In this document: one piece after another, positions 45,046 through 56,730 of the stretch | How the letters are laid out: every line of letters starts with the position of its first letter | Numbering within the stretch: the stretch's first letter is position 1 | Source: Caprella mutica | Lineage: Eukaryota > Arthropoda > Malacostraca > Amphipoda > Caprellidae | Assembly: GCA_947561585.1 (NCBI GenBank) | Contig: CANNZV010000261.1 | Span: 498,286 to 562,285 of the forward strand | DNA length: 64,000 nucleotides | Direction of reading: 5' to 3' | Position numbers and translations under genes: made by a program | Notes under the pieces: generated by a model | Told to the model about the DNA's origin: nothing | Databases searched by the model: none | What the model saw: the letters and a program-made list of their open reading frames with translations, nothing else

Positions 45046-45614
45046 TTTTGGTTACTCTACTCATTAATCAATACGAATTATTAAGCAGATGACTTGAAGA
45101 TACAGTCAAACTGATTAGCATGTTTAAATTGATAACAGTAATCGATAGGTAGACATTTTCTATGCGTTCCTATGAAATGCTTTGACGTAAATCACTGTAA
45201 TAATATTATATAGTTGCACCTGCCCATTAATGTAAGAATGAAAAAAACATATAGTATATATATACACTTTAAAATACAAAGTAAAGCCTTTCGTGGACGA
45301 ATTTTCTGTTGGACGAATTGTAAACAGACGAAACGTCCGTTTGTCGGATTGTCCGTGGAAGAAATGTCCGTTTGTCGAATTGTCCGTTGGACGAAACGTC
45401 CGTTTGTCGAATTGTCCGTTTGACGAAATGTCCCAGACCCGTACTACCTACTATACAGTTATTGCACATACCTTGTGTAGGTAGGTACATTGTTGCTATC
45501 ATTGTAGCAGTGAGGTAAAACATTTCAAGGACAGTGTCACCTGCAGTGTGTGATGCACTTAGTCACGCCATAGAGCAAGGCATGTGCTATGTAGATAATG
45601 GTATATGGAATATA
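45046..45614. repeat. spacer containing a degenerate gacgaaacgtccg repeat (45290-45440)
   Basis: About four units of gacgaaacgtccgtttgtcg with aattgtccgttg, period about 30 bases. They are partly self-complementary (gacgaaacgtccgttt). The surrounding bases are unique. Confidence 0.75.
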
Positions 45615-45850
45615 AATAAATAAATCTTTATTGAAAACACAAACAATAAAATATACACCAATAAGCACTAGTTAAAATATATACCAGTAAGAAACATATG
45701 TACATGTTTTAAAGCCCATTCGGTTAAAACGTATTGTCTGATTTTAATTTTATTCATCAATGGAGGTGGAACAAACTTTATATTCACAATCTACAAAAAA
45801 AAAATCTAAACTAAAGAAAAAGTACATTATTCAATTTAATTTAAGGGGGG
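45615..45850 (-). mobile_element. possible LINE 3' end
   Basis: On the minus strand the segment finishes with ttttcaataaagatttattt then atttatattcc: a polyadenylation signal followed by a short attt repeat, as at the 3' end of many non-LTR retrotransposons. No reverse transcriptase is visible, so this is tentative. A long G run follows at about 45860-45875. Confidence 0.35.
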
Positions 45851-46339
45851 GCCTCTTGACCGGGGGGGGGGGGGGGCTTATGACCAACACCCGATGGTAT
45901 ATGATGGTATTTGGTGACATGGATTTGTAGTTTAGTAACTTTTTCCAATGTTTTCTAAAGTTATATGCCCTCAGCTGTGTACCCCGGGGGTTACACGTGT
46001 TTATCATAACCTACTTTATTTATTTATTGTTTGACACATTCTATTATTAATGTGTCTGTTGTTGACTGAATGTACATACAAATCATACCGTTTGAATTAC
46101 ATAAGTCTAACTCCCTTAGCGTGCAATATCTATTGTTGTAATCTTTATCTCTCAGTTGCGTGTTTTTATTTTAGTCATGTGTCTATCTGGATGTTATTTT
46201 AAATGTCACTTCAGGTAATTCACTCACGTCACAGCTTATCTATTTCCTGCGATAAGAGATAGTAACTGTATCCTCTGTGTTGAATTGAAGTGTAGCTACT
46301 CCTCTATTATATATACCATTGACATCAATCTTATTGATC
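45851..46339. other. unique spacer
   Basis: No supportable feature except the G run at its start. Confidence 0.5.
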
Positions 46340-46730
46340 GTAGGCTTCATTTGCTATCACCTCTTCATTTTGCTCTTTCTGTGATTGCAGTCACCGGTGC
46401 TTGTGTCCCTTTTCGTCACATTCCTTGGTAAGTGACTGCATTCACGGAGTACCTTTCCTGCATTTATGAGCATTGTCACCGCCTGGTGGTAGATGACTTT
46501 GTTCATGGAGCCACTTTCCTTTCTGACTGCTTCTTCTAGTCCCTTGTATTTAATTTCCTTTTGACGTCAGTGATATGGCCTATTGTTCCGAAGCAGACGT
46601 TTACCCCTAATTTGTTACAGTGTGCCTTTAGGTTCGTGGTGCGATGTGCCACTTTCTTGCAGTGTGGTACCTGCCTAACTGTTATTCGTGTGTCCTTATA
46701 AGGCTCAGTGTGTGAGTCATAGATAACAGG
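46340..46730 (-). pseudogene. element E2, longest copy, with minus-strand coding remnant
   Basis: The plus strand runs from taggcttcatttgctatcac through ggtagatgactttgttcatg to gctcagtgtgtgagtcatag. On the minus strand an open frame (from 46536 through the repeat to about 47084) includes EPYKDTRITVRQVPHCKKVA and FGTIGHITDVKRKLNTRD. A second frame continues with KESGSMNKV and LRECSHLPRN. Shared copies at 52260-52375, 21295-21530 and 19240-19375 show it is a dispersed element with a former protein. I do not recognise the family. Confidence 0.5.
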
Positions 46731-46932
46731 TTGCAGTGGTAGTTGTACTGGTTGCAGTGGTAGTTGTACTGGTTGCAGTGGTAGTTGTACTGGTTGCAGT
46801 GGTAGTTGTACTGGTTGCAGTGGTAGTTGTACTGGTTGCAGTGGTAGTTGTACTGGTTGCAGTGGTAGTTGTACTGGTTGCAGTGGTAGTTGTACTGGTT
46901 GCAGTGGTAGTTGTACTGGTTGCAGTGGTAGT
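46731..46932 (-). repeat. 21-bp minisatellite inside the E2 frame, about 9.5 copies
   Basis: Plus-strand core ggttgcagtggtagttgtac; on the minus strand it encodes LQPVQLP repeats that keep the frame open. It sits at the edge of the E2 coding remnant. Between 46935 and 47100 the minus frame continues with several tgctcccactgctccc repeats. Confidence 0.93.
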
Positions 46933-47159
46933 TTTTGTGTACTCTCATCAATATGTGTGATGACATTCTTATTGCTTACCCTGGGGGACTCTATGGCAGC
47001 CTCTGGGTGCAATGACCTGGTGCTCCCTATATGCTCCCACTGCTCCCCATGTGCTCCCACTGCTCCCTCTATGCCCCTCTCCAAAAAATTCTAATAAATA
47101 GAGCCAAATAAGTCTCATTAATTCCTTTCACACGGATATAACACAGTGAGTGTTACTAA

Positions 47160-47656
47160 CCATATAGTACTACTATAGCACAGTCTGTATAGAGTGCCAT
47201 GTGTATAGTACTACTATAGCACAGTCTGTATAGTGTGTCATGTGTATAGTACTACTATAGCACAGTCTGTATAGTGTGCCATGTGTATAGTACTACTATA
47301 GCACAGTCTGTATAGTGTGCCATGTGTATAGTACTACTATAGCACAGTCTGTATAGTGTGCCATGTGTATAGTACTACTATAGCACAGTCTGTATAGTGT
47401 GTCATGTGTATAGTACTACTATAGCACAGTCTGTATAGTGTGCCATGTGTATAGTACTACTATAGCACAGTCTGTATAGTGTGCCATGTGTATAGTACTA
47501 CTATAGCACAGTCTGTATAGTGTGCCATGTGTATAGTACTACTATAGCACAGTCTGTATAGTGTGCCATGTGTATAGTACTACTATAGCACAGTCTGTAT
47601 AGTGTGCCATGTGTATAGTACTACTATAGCATAGTCTGTATAGTGTGCCATGTGTA
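47160..47656. repeat. 41-bp minisatellite, about 12 copies
   Basis: Core gtactactatagcacagtct then gtatagtgtgccatgtgtat. Nearly identical units. Confidence 0.95.
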
Positions 47657-47850
47657 ACACCTGTACCTGTAGCTCATTTATTACTACTCTTAGAGGTACA
47701 ATGGGGCTGAAAAGAGCTGAGTCATCTAATAGCCTTTACTTGTTTCAGTCTGTGACTAAATGTAATGAACTGAAGTTAGTTATATGCAATATCGAGGGGT
47801 AAGAGTTAAGATTATATGAATAGTCTTATGACTTGCTTATTGGTATACAG

Positions 47851-48038
47851 TATAGAACTCCTCTATAGTGAATATCCTGAGTAAGGAAGTAGTCTCTATA
47901 GTGAACAAACTTTCTTCAGTCTGCCATAATATGTCATCAGTTTTAGAAAACTAATGACATTTATGGCAGACTAAAGAAAATTTGTTCACTATAGAGTCTA
48001 CTTCCTTACTCATGACATTCACTATAGAGGAGCTCTAT
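47851..48038. mobile_element. long inverted repeat (hairpin MITE)
   Basis: Arms of about 90 bases: tatagaactcctctatagtg, gagtaaggaagtag and ctgccataa on the left are mirrored on the right by ttatggcagac, ctacttccttactc and cactatagaggagctctat. The loop is short (around tttagaaaac). It would fold into a near-perfect hairpin. Confidence 0.88.
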
Positions 48039-48224
48039 TAGAGTAGAATGTTCAAAATAGTTATCTAGTTCACATTTAACGACTGTGTGAACTTCAGGCG
48101 TTCGTGACGGTTCAAAAGGCCATTTTATTTAGTCGAAAAGTTGAAAGGTATAAATCTAGTCCAACCGTTTGAAAAACTTTTATTTTTTTGTTAAAGTAAT
48201 AAAAACTAATGTATTTAATAGCTC

Positions 48225-48382
48225 CTGTGTAGTAACTACACACTCTCCTGTGTACTGTGTACTAACTACACACTCTCCTGTGTACTGTGTAGTTACTACA
48301 CACTCTCCTGTGTACTGTGTACTAACTACACACTCTCCTGTGTACTGTGTACTAACTACACAGCTGTGTACTGTGTAGTTCA
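48225..48382. repeat. 30-bp minisatellite, about 5 copies
   Basis: Core actaactacacactctcctg then tgtactgtgt, with one gtagtt/ctaact alternation. Confidence 0.94.
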
Positions 48383-48538
48383 CTTCTCTTCTCGTTTATT
48401 TCGCTAATAGTCATCCACCTTTAACATTAATAGTTTGGAAGACCTTGAGATAACCCCTCCCCCTCCCCCCTCTCTCCCCGCCCCCCATTGGATAAAAATA
48501 ACCCAGATGAATGGCCTGGGGAGGGGGGGGGGGGTAAC

Positions 48539-48660
48539 TAGGGTAAGTTACGAGTCATCAAACAGTTGCACATTTTCGATCAAATATGAAGGGTTTTATT
48601 ACTCAACTCGTTATGTGAATTGGTATCCAAGATACCTGCCTGCATCATGGCTACACTACT
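48539..48660. mobile_element. Tc1/mariner-like MITE family M1, left end only
   Basis: Starts gggtaagttacgagtcatca and cacattttcgatca after a G run of about 11, with a ggtatccaagatacc core, and then loses similarity. Confidence 0.6.
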
Positions 48661-48799
48661 CCACTGAGTTACACTCTAGTTCAACACAGTCCTTGAGGTG
48701 TGAGTCACTGTCACGGCGAGAGGTGTATTAGCATTTATTGTACTCAACCTGAGACTGGAGTGTGTAGATACACACTGGTTACACACTCTATATATACTC

Positions 48800-49275
48800 A
48801 TACACACAGAACTACACACCACACACTCTACACAGAACTACACACCACACACACTCTACACAAAACTACACACCACACACACTACACAGAACTATACACC
48901 ACACACACTCTACACAGAACTATACACCACACACACTCTACACAGAACTACACACCACACACACTCTACACAGAACTACACACCACACACTCTACACAGA
49001 ACTACACACCACACACACTCTACACAGAACTACACACCACACACACTCTACACAGAACTACACACCACACACACTCTACTCAGAACTACACACCACACAC
49101 ACTCTACACAGAACTACACACCACACACACTACACAGAACTATACACCACACACACTCTACACAGAACTACACACCACACACTCTACACAGAACTACACA
49201 CCACACACATTCTACACAGAACTATACACACTCTACTGTCCTAAACTATAGTTACACACACACACACACACACTA
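48800..49275. repeat. about 28-bp minisatellite, about 15 copies, plus CA run
   Basis: Core ctacacagaactacacacca then cacacact, with length variation of 2 or 4 bases in the ca tail. A CA microsatellite closes it at 49253-49272. Confidence 0.93.
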
Positions 49276-49362
49276 ACTACACTCTACACTCACACACTCT
49301 TTTTAGCCTAGAGTTCTAGTTGAGGATATCCGCTGTTTAGCGATGAGAATTTTTTACCTCTG

Positions 49363-51071
49363 AAAATAATAATAAGACAATTGTTATACCTAAGCAATAA
49401 TAACAAGACAATTGTTATACCTGAGCATTAATAACAAGACAATTGTTATACCTGAGCAATAATAACAAGACAATTGTTATACCTGAGCAATAATAACAAG
49501 ACAATTGTTATACCTGAGCAATAATAACAAGACAATTGTTATACCTGAGCAATAATAACAAGACAATTGTTATACCTGAGCAATAATAACAAGACAATTG
49601 TTATACCTGAGCAATAATAACAAGACAATTGTTATACCTGAGCAATAATAACAAGACAATTGTTATACCTGAGCAATAATAACAAGACAATTGTTATACC
49701 TGAGCAATAATAACAAGACAATTGTTATACCTGAGCAATAATAACAAGACAATTGTTATACCTGAGCAATAATAACAAGACAATTGTTATACCTGAGCAA
49801 TAATAACAAGACAATTGTTATACCTGAGCAATAATAACAAGACAATTGTTATACCTGAGCAATAATAACAAGACAATTGTTATACCTGAGCAATAATAAC
49901 AAGACAATTGTTATACCTGAGCAATACTAACAAGACAATTGTTATACCTGAGTAATAATAACAAGACAATTGTTATACCTGAGCTATAATAACAAGACAA
50001 TTGTTATACCTGAGCAATAATAACAAGACAATTGTTATACCTGAGCAATAATAACAAGACAATTGTTATACCTGAGCAATAATAACAAGACAATTGTTAT
50101 ACCTGAGCAATAATAACAAGACAATTGTTATACCTGAGCAATAATAACAAGACAATTGTTATACCTGAGCAATAATAACAAGACAATTGTTATACCTGAG
50201 CAATAATAACAAGACAATTGTTATACCTGAGCAATAATAACAAGACAATTGTTATACCTGAGCAATAATAACAAGACAATTGTTATACCTGAGCAATAAT
50301 AACAAGACAATTGTTATACCTGAGCAATAATAACAAGACAATTGTTATACCTGAGCAATAATAACAAGACAATTGTTATACCTGAGCAATAATAACAAGA
50401 CAATTGTTATACCTGAGCAATAATAACAAGACAATTGTTATACCTGAGCAATACTAACAAGACAATTGTTATACCTGAGTAATAATAACAAGACAATTGT
50501 TATACCTGAGCTATAATAACAAGACAATTGTTATACCTGAGCAATAATAACAAGACAATTGTTATACCTGAGCAATAATAACAAGACAATTGTTATACCT
50601 GAGCAATAATAACAAGACAATTGTTATACCTGAGCAATAATAACAAGACAATTGTTATACCTGAGCAATAATAACAAGACAATTGTTATACCTGAGCAAT
50701 AATAACAAGACAATTGTTATACCTGAGCAATAATAACAAGACAATTGTTATACCTGAGCAATAATAACAAGACAATTGTTATACCTGAGCAATAATAACA
50801 AGACAATTGTTATACCTGAGCAATACTAACAAGACAATTGTTATACCTGAGTAATGATAACAAGACAATTGTTATACCTGAGCAATAATAACAAGACAAT
50901 TGTTATACCTGAGCAATAATAACAAGACAATTGTTATACCTGAGCAATGATAACAAGACAATTGTTATACCTGAGCAATGATAACAAGACAATTGTTATA
51001 CCTGAGCAATAATAACAAGACAATTGTTATACCTGAGTAATAATAACAAGACAATTGTTATACCTGAGCAT
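49363..51071. repeat. 31-bp hairpin-forming minisatellite, about 55 copies
   Basis: Core aataacaagacaattgttat then acctgagca. Each unit has ataaca and tgttat as perfect 6-base arms. A marker trio (caatact, gtaataat and gctataat units) at 49921-49985 recurs exactly 527 bases (17 units) later, and its first member again 372 bases (12 units) after that. Confidence 0.96.
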
Positions 51072-51149
51072 AGAGTGAAGATAGATAGATACCACTAGAT
51101 ATGGTATATGTAGTAGGTGATAAGAGTTATCAGGCTATAGAGATAGGGA

Positions 51150-51912
51150 ACTGTAGCTACAGTGTGCCATTGTGACTCTAGTGTGTCCTCTGGTAACACA
51201 GTGTACCTCTAGCTACCGTGTGCCATTGTGACTCTAGTGTGTCCTCTGGTAACACAGTGTACCTCTATCTGCAGTGTGCCATTGTGACTCTAGTGTGTCC
51301 TCTGGTAACACAGTGTACCTCTATCTACAGTGTGCCATTGTGACTCTAGTGTGTCCTCTGGTAACACAGTGTACCTCTATCTACAGTGTGCCATTGTGAC
51401 TCTAGTGTGTCCTCTGGTAACACAGTGTACCTCTAGCTACAGTGTGCCATTGTGACTCTAGTGTGTCCTCTGGTAACACAGTGTACCTCTATCTGCAGTG
51501 TGCCATTGTGACTCTAGTGTGTCCTCTGGTAACACAGTGTACCTCTATCTACAGTGTGCCATTGTGACTCTAGTGTGTCCTCTGGTAACACAGTGTACCT
51601 CTATCTACAGTGTGCCATTGTGACTCTAGTGTGTCCTCTGGTAACACAGTGTACCTCTAGCTACAGTGTGCCATTGTGACTCTAGTGTGTCCTCTGGTAA
51701 CACAGTGTACCTCTATATACAGTGTACCTCTATAGACAGTGTACCTCTATATACAGTGTACCTCTATATACAGTGTGCCATTGTGACTCTAGTGTGTCCT
51801 CTGGTAACACAGTGTGCCTCTAGCTACAGTGTGACTCTATAGACAGTGTACCTCTATAGACAGTGTACCTCTATATACAGTGTGCCTCTATATACAGTGT
51901 GCCTCTATCTAC
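51150..51912. repeat. 56-bp minisatellite, about 11 copies, with short-unit tail
   Basis: Core agtgtgccattgtgactcta, gtgtgtcctctggtaacaca and gtgtacctctatctac. At 51715-51770 and 51830-51910 the unit collapses to an 18-base agtgtacctctatatac form. Confidence 0.95.
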
Positions 51913-52461
51913 AGTGCTAACTTCAACTGTAGGATAATTTATGTTTCACACTCAGTGTTCTATCCGTGACGTCTCCTCTCAGCGTCCGTGAAAAAATATA
52001 TATATCGTTACTTTAAATTCAATGTAGCTACACGTTCACTCACGTCAGTCTCAGTACAATGGTTTTTGAGCACCAAAACACACGTCACGGAGATAACACT
52101 AACGTGTGAACATGCTTCTGAACCGCACATTTAGCGCTGTGAAAGATTGTGCATGCTTTTGTATGCATGCTTTTGTATCACCAATTTATTTGAAACTACT
52201 ATTTTATTTATTTTTATATGTAACAAGATATAGTTAAATTAACCACATAATTTATAGGTAACTTTGTTCATGGAGCCACTTTCCTTTCTGACTGCTTCTT
52301 CCAGTCCCTTGTATTTAGTTTCCTCTTGACGTCAGCGATATGGCCTTTGGTTCCGAAACAGACGTTAAACCCCTACTAAATAGTGATTATCATGTGCATA
52401 AAATTAGGCATGATTTTCTGTTTTGAATGCAAATCATAAAATTTTATATTTTATTATATTG
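51913..52461. mobile_element. spacer with element E2 fragment (52258-52376)
   Basis: The stretch aactttgttcatggagccac to cagacgttaaacccc matches 46493-46600. The rest is unique. Confidence 0.65.
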
Positions 52462-52917
52462 TTCGTGAAGTTCGTTACATTAATACTGTAGAGTTCGTTA
52501 CATTAATACTGTAGAGTTCGTTATATTAATACTGTAGAGTTCGTTAGATTAATACTGTAGAGTTCGTTACATTAATACTGTAGAGTTCGTTACATTAATA
52601 CTGTAGAGTTCGTTACATTAATACTGTAGAGTTCGTTAGATTAATACTGTAGAGTTCGTTAGATTAATACTGTAGAGTTCGTTAGATTAATACTGTAGAG
52701 TTCGTCACATTAATACTGTAGAGTTCGTCACATTAATACTGTAGAGTTCGTTACATTAATACTGTAGAGTTCGTTAGATTAATACTGTAGAGTTCGTTAG
52801 ATTAATACTGGAGAGTTTGTTAGATTTATGCTGTAGAGTTCGTTACATTAATACTGTAGAGTTCGTTACATTAATGCTGTAGAGTTCGTTACTTTAATAC
52901 TGTAGAGTTCGTCACAT
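52462..52917. repeat. 23-bp minisatellite, about 20 copies
   Basis: Core gagttcgttacattaatact then gta, with gttaga and gtcaca variants in blocks. Confidence 0.95.
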
Positions 52918-53889
52918 TTTTGACGGCATTTTATTTTTATTATTTTATCATCTTGTTATTCGCTTAACTGAAAAAGTATTCAACCAAATTGCCTGAAATT
53001 TAGTGAAACGATTGATCAATGTCCAGTGACCTGCTGGTAGAATTTGGGTCGAGGAAAAAATTCTCCGGAGGAAAAAATCCCCCCAGAAAGCATCCAACGA
53101 AGAAAGAATATCTTCATGTCAAAAATACAATATATGATAAATATTTTCATCCTTATTTGTGACATTGTGACAATTAATCAAACATACATATATGTAACAT
53201 AATATATATAATATTTACTCAGTAGAAAGAAAGTAATTAACTGTTGAACTATAGAGAGATGGTAGATGTTTAAAACTAGCGATATACTATTATACAGTAT
53301 AACTATCAATAGACAAATAAGGCACATAGATGTTCAAACGATGTCATTCTTCTGCATCACCACTTGAATAAACGATGCAGCAATAAACTGATTTTAATTA
53401 AACAAGTATTGAACATAAACAAAATTTCCTATAATATTATATCCAAAATTTAACTCATTTAAGTATTACTTCTTCTTTATCTTCTACACTCTACGAGTCT
53501 GCAGCTATAGTGACTATACGTCTCATAGATTTGATGTTTCTTATTAGGCATATAGCTTGAGACTGATGGTCAAAGATTAAAACAAGGGATAGGCAACTAT
53601 CAATAGAAAAATAGGACACAAATATGTTTTCCGCGGATTTTTTTTCCGCCGTTGAATTTTTTCCGGATACCGTAGAATTTTGGGAGCGACCCGCGGTCAA
53701 AAGTCAAGGTCAAGGTCATTTATAACTCAAATAGTATTGTACCATATTGCATGGAACTTGGCGGGACGATTGGTTATTATCCAGTTAGCAGTTTATTAAA
53801 TTTTGGGAGAGAACGGGTCAAAGTGGCGGCGAATGTATGCGCTCTACCGAGAGTGCACGTAATATACTTTATTTATTATATTTCTGATT
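52918..53889. mobile_element. spacer with two related repeat fragments
   Basis: 52960-53110 and 53640-53830 share a theme: actgaaaaagtattcaacc with gaaacgattgatcaatgtcc versus actcaaatagtattgtacca with gggacgattggttattatcc, each next to ccg-gga-aaaatt stretches. Both look like copies of one old dispersed repeat. A phrase aactatcaatagacaaataa near 53305 recurs at 53595. No gene seen. Confidence 0.5.
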
Positions 53890-54032
53890 GGGTAAAATAC
53901 GAATTATCGATCTGTTCCACGTTTTCGATCACTGTATAATTTAACATTTTAATAACGAGTTATAATGTTGAATTGTTAATAATTCTGAAATGTTCGTAAA
54001 TGTGGAACCGTTTGATAACTCAGTATTTAACC
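53890..54032. mobile_element. Tc1/mariner-like MITE family M1, variant
   Basis: Left gggtaaaatacgaattatcg then gttccacgttttcgatcact; right mirror tgttcgtaaatgtggaaccg then tttgataactcag. Confidence 0.72.
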
Positions 54033-54591
54033 TAGTATTATGTAGGAATTATTTATGTTTTTTTATTCTGAAATGATCTTTCTCGCACTATCCAAAATGT
54101 TATTCCACAAAATTAATTATAACTGGAAATTTTTGTAAAGATTAGGAAACGTTTGTGAAAAATCAGTCCTGCGAAAAAACGTTTGTCACATAATGTTTTT
54201 CTACGCGAAAACGTTTGTCAAAAATTTGTTCCAATAAATCTATCCTAATATTTTCCCTTGTGTGTTTATTTATTTATTTAATGTCCGCTTTTACTCGACG
54301 GATGTTAAACATGAAGAATGTAACTATGATACGCACGGGAATATATTGACTTGTTATTTAAATTTTTTTATTCAATTTTTGTGTGTATTTTATCTATAAA
54401 ATAAAGTATCACTTTATGCAGAAAAATAAATTTTAATTGAGTTAACTGAAAGAACCTAATAACGGGTAATAAATTGGTATTGGAGACTCGTCATTTTTAA
54501 CGGGCAAGTACACTAGTAAATTTATAATTCTCATCTCAACTTAAAACTTAAAAAAAACATTATTTTCATTATTCTGTTTCTTTCTTTTCAG
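54033..54591 (+). other. end of the 28-kb intron
   Basis: AT-rich. It includes a 22-base piece of the 55-bp unit (aacgggcaagtacactagt, near 54499-54517) and finishes with the acceptor ctgtttctttcttttcag at 54574-54591. Confidence 0.7.
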
Positions 54592-55975
54592 ATGTGACGG
54601 ACAGTTGTTCAGATTCTACACAACATCTACGGAAAAATAACCCCCGACAAAATTCCCCCCACCCACCCATCACATCCTTGCCAAGCAAACTAACTTCCAC
54701 CCCCCACTCACAATATCAACCAAAGGGGGAAACCAGCCCCCCACTACCTCTAGCCAGAAAACTCCCCCCATCCACCATCCTGACCACCACTTCCCCCCCT
54801 CATTCGCGAGTCCCACCACCGAATCTCTCATATTCCCACTCACTCAAAAGACTACCCCCATCAACTTCCACCACTCTGCAATCTCCCCCATGTAGTCTCC
54901 TGCTCTCCTCCAATACCTCCATTTCAGTCATTAAGGGCTCCCCCCACTCCTCCTCTTCTTTCTCCATCTCCCCCAGTGGTAAAAGCTCCTCCTTCTCCAT
55001 TTCCCCCGCTAAAACAAGACTACCCGCTAGTCTCGAAATCAGTCGCAGTGTCTGTCAGACCTCTTCCCCCGGTGTGAAGCCTCTTAGAACCTACAAAGGA
55101 AACTCCCCCCAATCTACCAACCCCCCACATAGTGGTGGGAAAGAAGTAAGATCCACCGGTGGTAGCTCCGTCGCTAAGGTGCATCGTAACGGGCGTACCA
55201 TTGCTCCGGGGGGTGGAAGTGCAGTGCTTGCTGGTGGAAGAGCTGTCAGTATAACCGCCACGAGTGGACCAGCCCCCCACTTACCTTCCAGACCCGCCTC
55301 TCCCCCATCAGTCAGCATCACCGCCGTCCTGAAACCTTCCACCACCAACCATGGGGGACCCTCACCCACCCACCAACTCATTCTCCCCCACAGGATGGAC
55401 GATGGATCCAGTGACTCGGGTGTGAGTCTCTCCGAGCCACGGTCTGTCTCCCGCTCCTCCGTTCTCAGTGACGAGAGATCTTCCTCCGCTGAAGTCAAGC
55501 CAAACACCCCCACCCCGCAGCACTACCAAAAGGCCGCGGCCACGTCCTTTGACCTCAGAAACTACTCTAAAGATTCCACCGCCAGGGTGTGGCGGGATAT
55601 CCCCCAAACTGCTGACCACAGACACCCCCCTCCTCTTCCCCCCACCATGTCTTACCCCACTCCCCCACACCAACCCCCCACCCAACCTCCACAGGTGACC
55701 AGTGTGGCACAGGTTGTCGCTGCCGCAGCAGCTGCCGGACATACTACCGGAGGGATTCCGTATCTCGGACCGGGGGGTTTTAACCTTCCGGCAGGGCTAC
55801 CCCCGGGTCTCTCCCCCGCTGCAGCTGCTTACTATGGGGGGCCTGGTCACTCAATGTGGAAGCAGTTGATGGCAACGGGGGTACCACCATTTGCTCCCCC
55901 TTACCCCGGTCTCATTCCCCCCACCGCTTCTTCGGAGGAAATCATGCGAGAGTACGAGTGGAACTGCGCTATCAG
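54592..55975 (+). CDS. JMJD1C: KDM3/JMJD1C-like protein, exon G (Pro/Ser-rich)
   Basis: The exon is 1384 bases, entered in phase 1 (the g of exon F, or of the candidate exon, plus at gives Asp) and left in phase 2 before the weak donor gtgtgt. It encodes about 461 residues. The first 300 are Ser/Pro/Thr-rich and disordered. DSGVSLSE near 55413-55436 resembles a beta-TrCP phosphodegron. A VAQVVAAAAAAGH run lies near residue 375. Then comes a Gly/Pro-rich part with GGFNLPAGLPPGLSPAAAAY, HSMWKQLMATG and PPFAPPYPGLIPP. The end, EEIMREYEWNCAI, is charged and helical, as expected before the central part of KDM3 proteins. The C-terminal zinc finger and JmjC domain are downstream of the window. Several minus-strand frames here are shadows of GC-rich codons. 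Confidence 0.82.
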
Positions 55976-56005
55976 GTGTGTACTTAGATCACTAATAACT
56001 TTAGC

Positions 56006-56205
56006 CATTCTATACTAGCAGATGAAACTTGGCGTTTTTACTGTCCAGCTCATGCCTCTCCAATTAATCACGGTTAAATGAATGGAAGGCGGCAGAAACG
56101 CTAGTGTAGACTGCTAATTTGCTTTCCATTCATTTGACCGTCATTAATTGGTGAGGCGTAAATTGAGCTGTTTAAACGCTGCGTTTCAGCTGCTAGCATA
56201 GAATG
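56006..56205. mobile_element. palindromic MITE family M3 next to exon G donor
   Basis: Ends cattctatactagcagat and agctgctagcatagaatg. Inner mirror aatcacggttaaatgaatgg with ccattcatttgaccgt. It begins 31 bases after exon G. Confidence 0.85.
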
Positions 56206-56218
56206 TGCCTAAGTGAGT

Positions 56219-56730
56219 CTTGACTAACTTTACTGATGCTTACTTAGAGCACTAATAACTTTACTGATGCTTACTTAGAGCACTAATAACTTTACTGATG
56301 CTTACTTAGAGCACTAATAACTCTACTGATGCTTACTTAGAGCACTAATAACTTTACTGATGCTTACTTAGAGCACTAATAACTTTACTGATGCTTACTT
56401 AGAGCACTAATAACTTTACTGATGCTTACTTAGAGCACTAATAACTTTACTGATGCTTACTTAGAGCACTAATAACTTTACTGATGCTTACTTAGAGCAC
56501 TAATAACTTTACTGATGCTTACTTAGAGCACTAATAACTTTACTGATGCTTACTTAGAGCACTAATAACTTTACTGATGCTTACTTAGAGCACTAATAAC
56601 TTTACTGATGCTTACTTAGAGCACTAATAACTTTACTGATGCTTACTTAGAGCACTAATAACTTTACTGATGCTTACTTAGAGCACTAATAACTCTACTG
56701 ATGCTTACTTAGAGCACTAATAACTTTACT
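56219..56730 (+). repeat. 31-bp minisatellite, about 16.5 copies
   Basis: Core actttactgatgcttactta then gagcactaata. A single closely related unit (tacttagatcactaataact) lies at 55980-55999, between the exon G donor and the MITE. Confidence 0.95.

Noticed and set aside
49363..51071. CRISPR-like array of regularly spaced palindromic units
   Set aside because: There are no variable spacers between repeats; the whole 31-base unit is repeated, and the genome is eukaryotic.
54800..55742. Several minus-strand frames of 66-140 codons opposite exon G
   Set aside because: They are shadows of the Pro/Ser-rich coding strand, whose frame is supported by splice sites at both ends.
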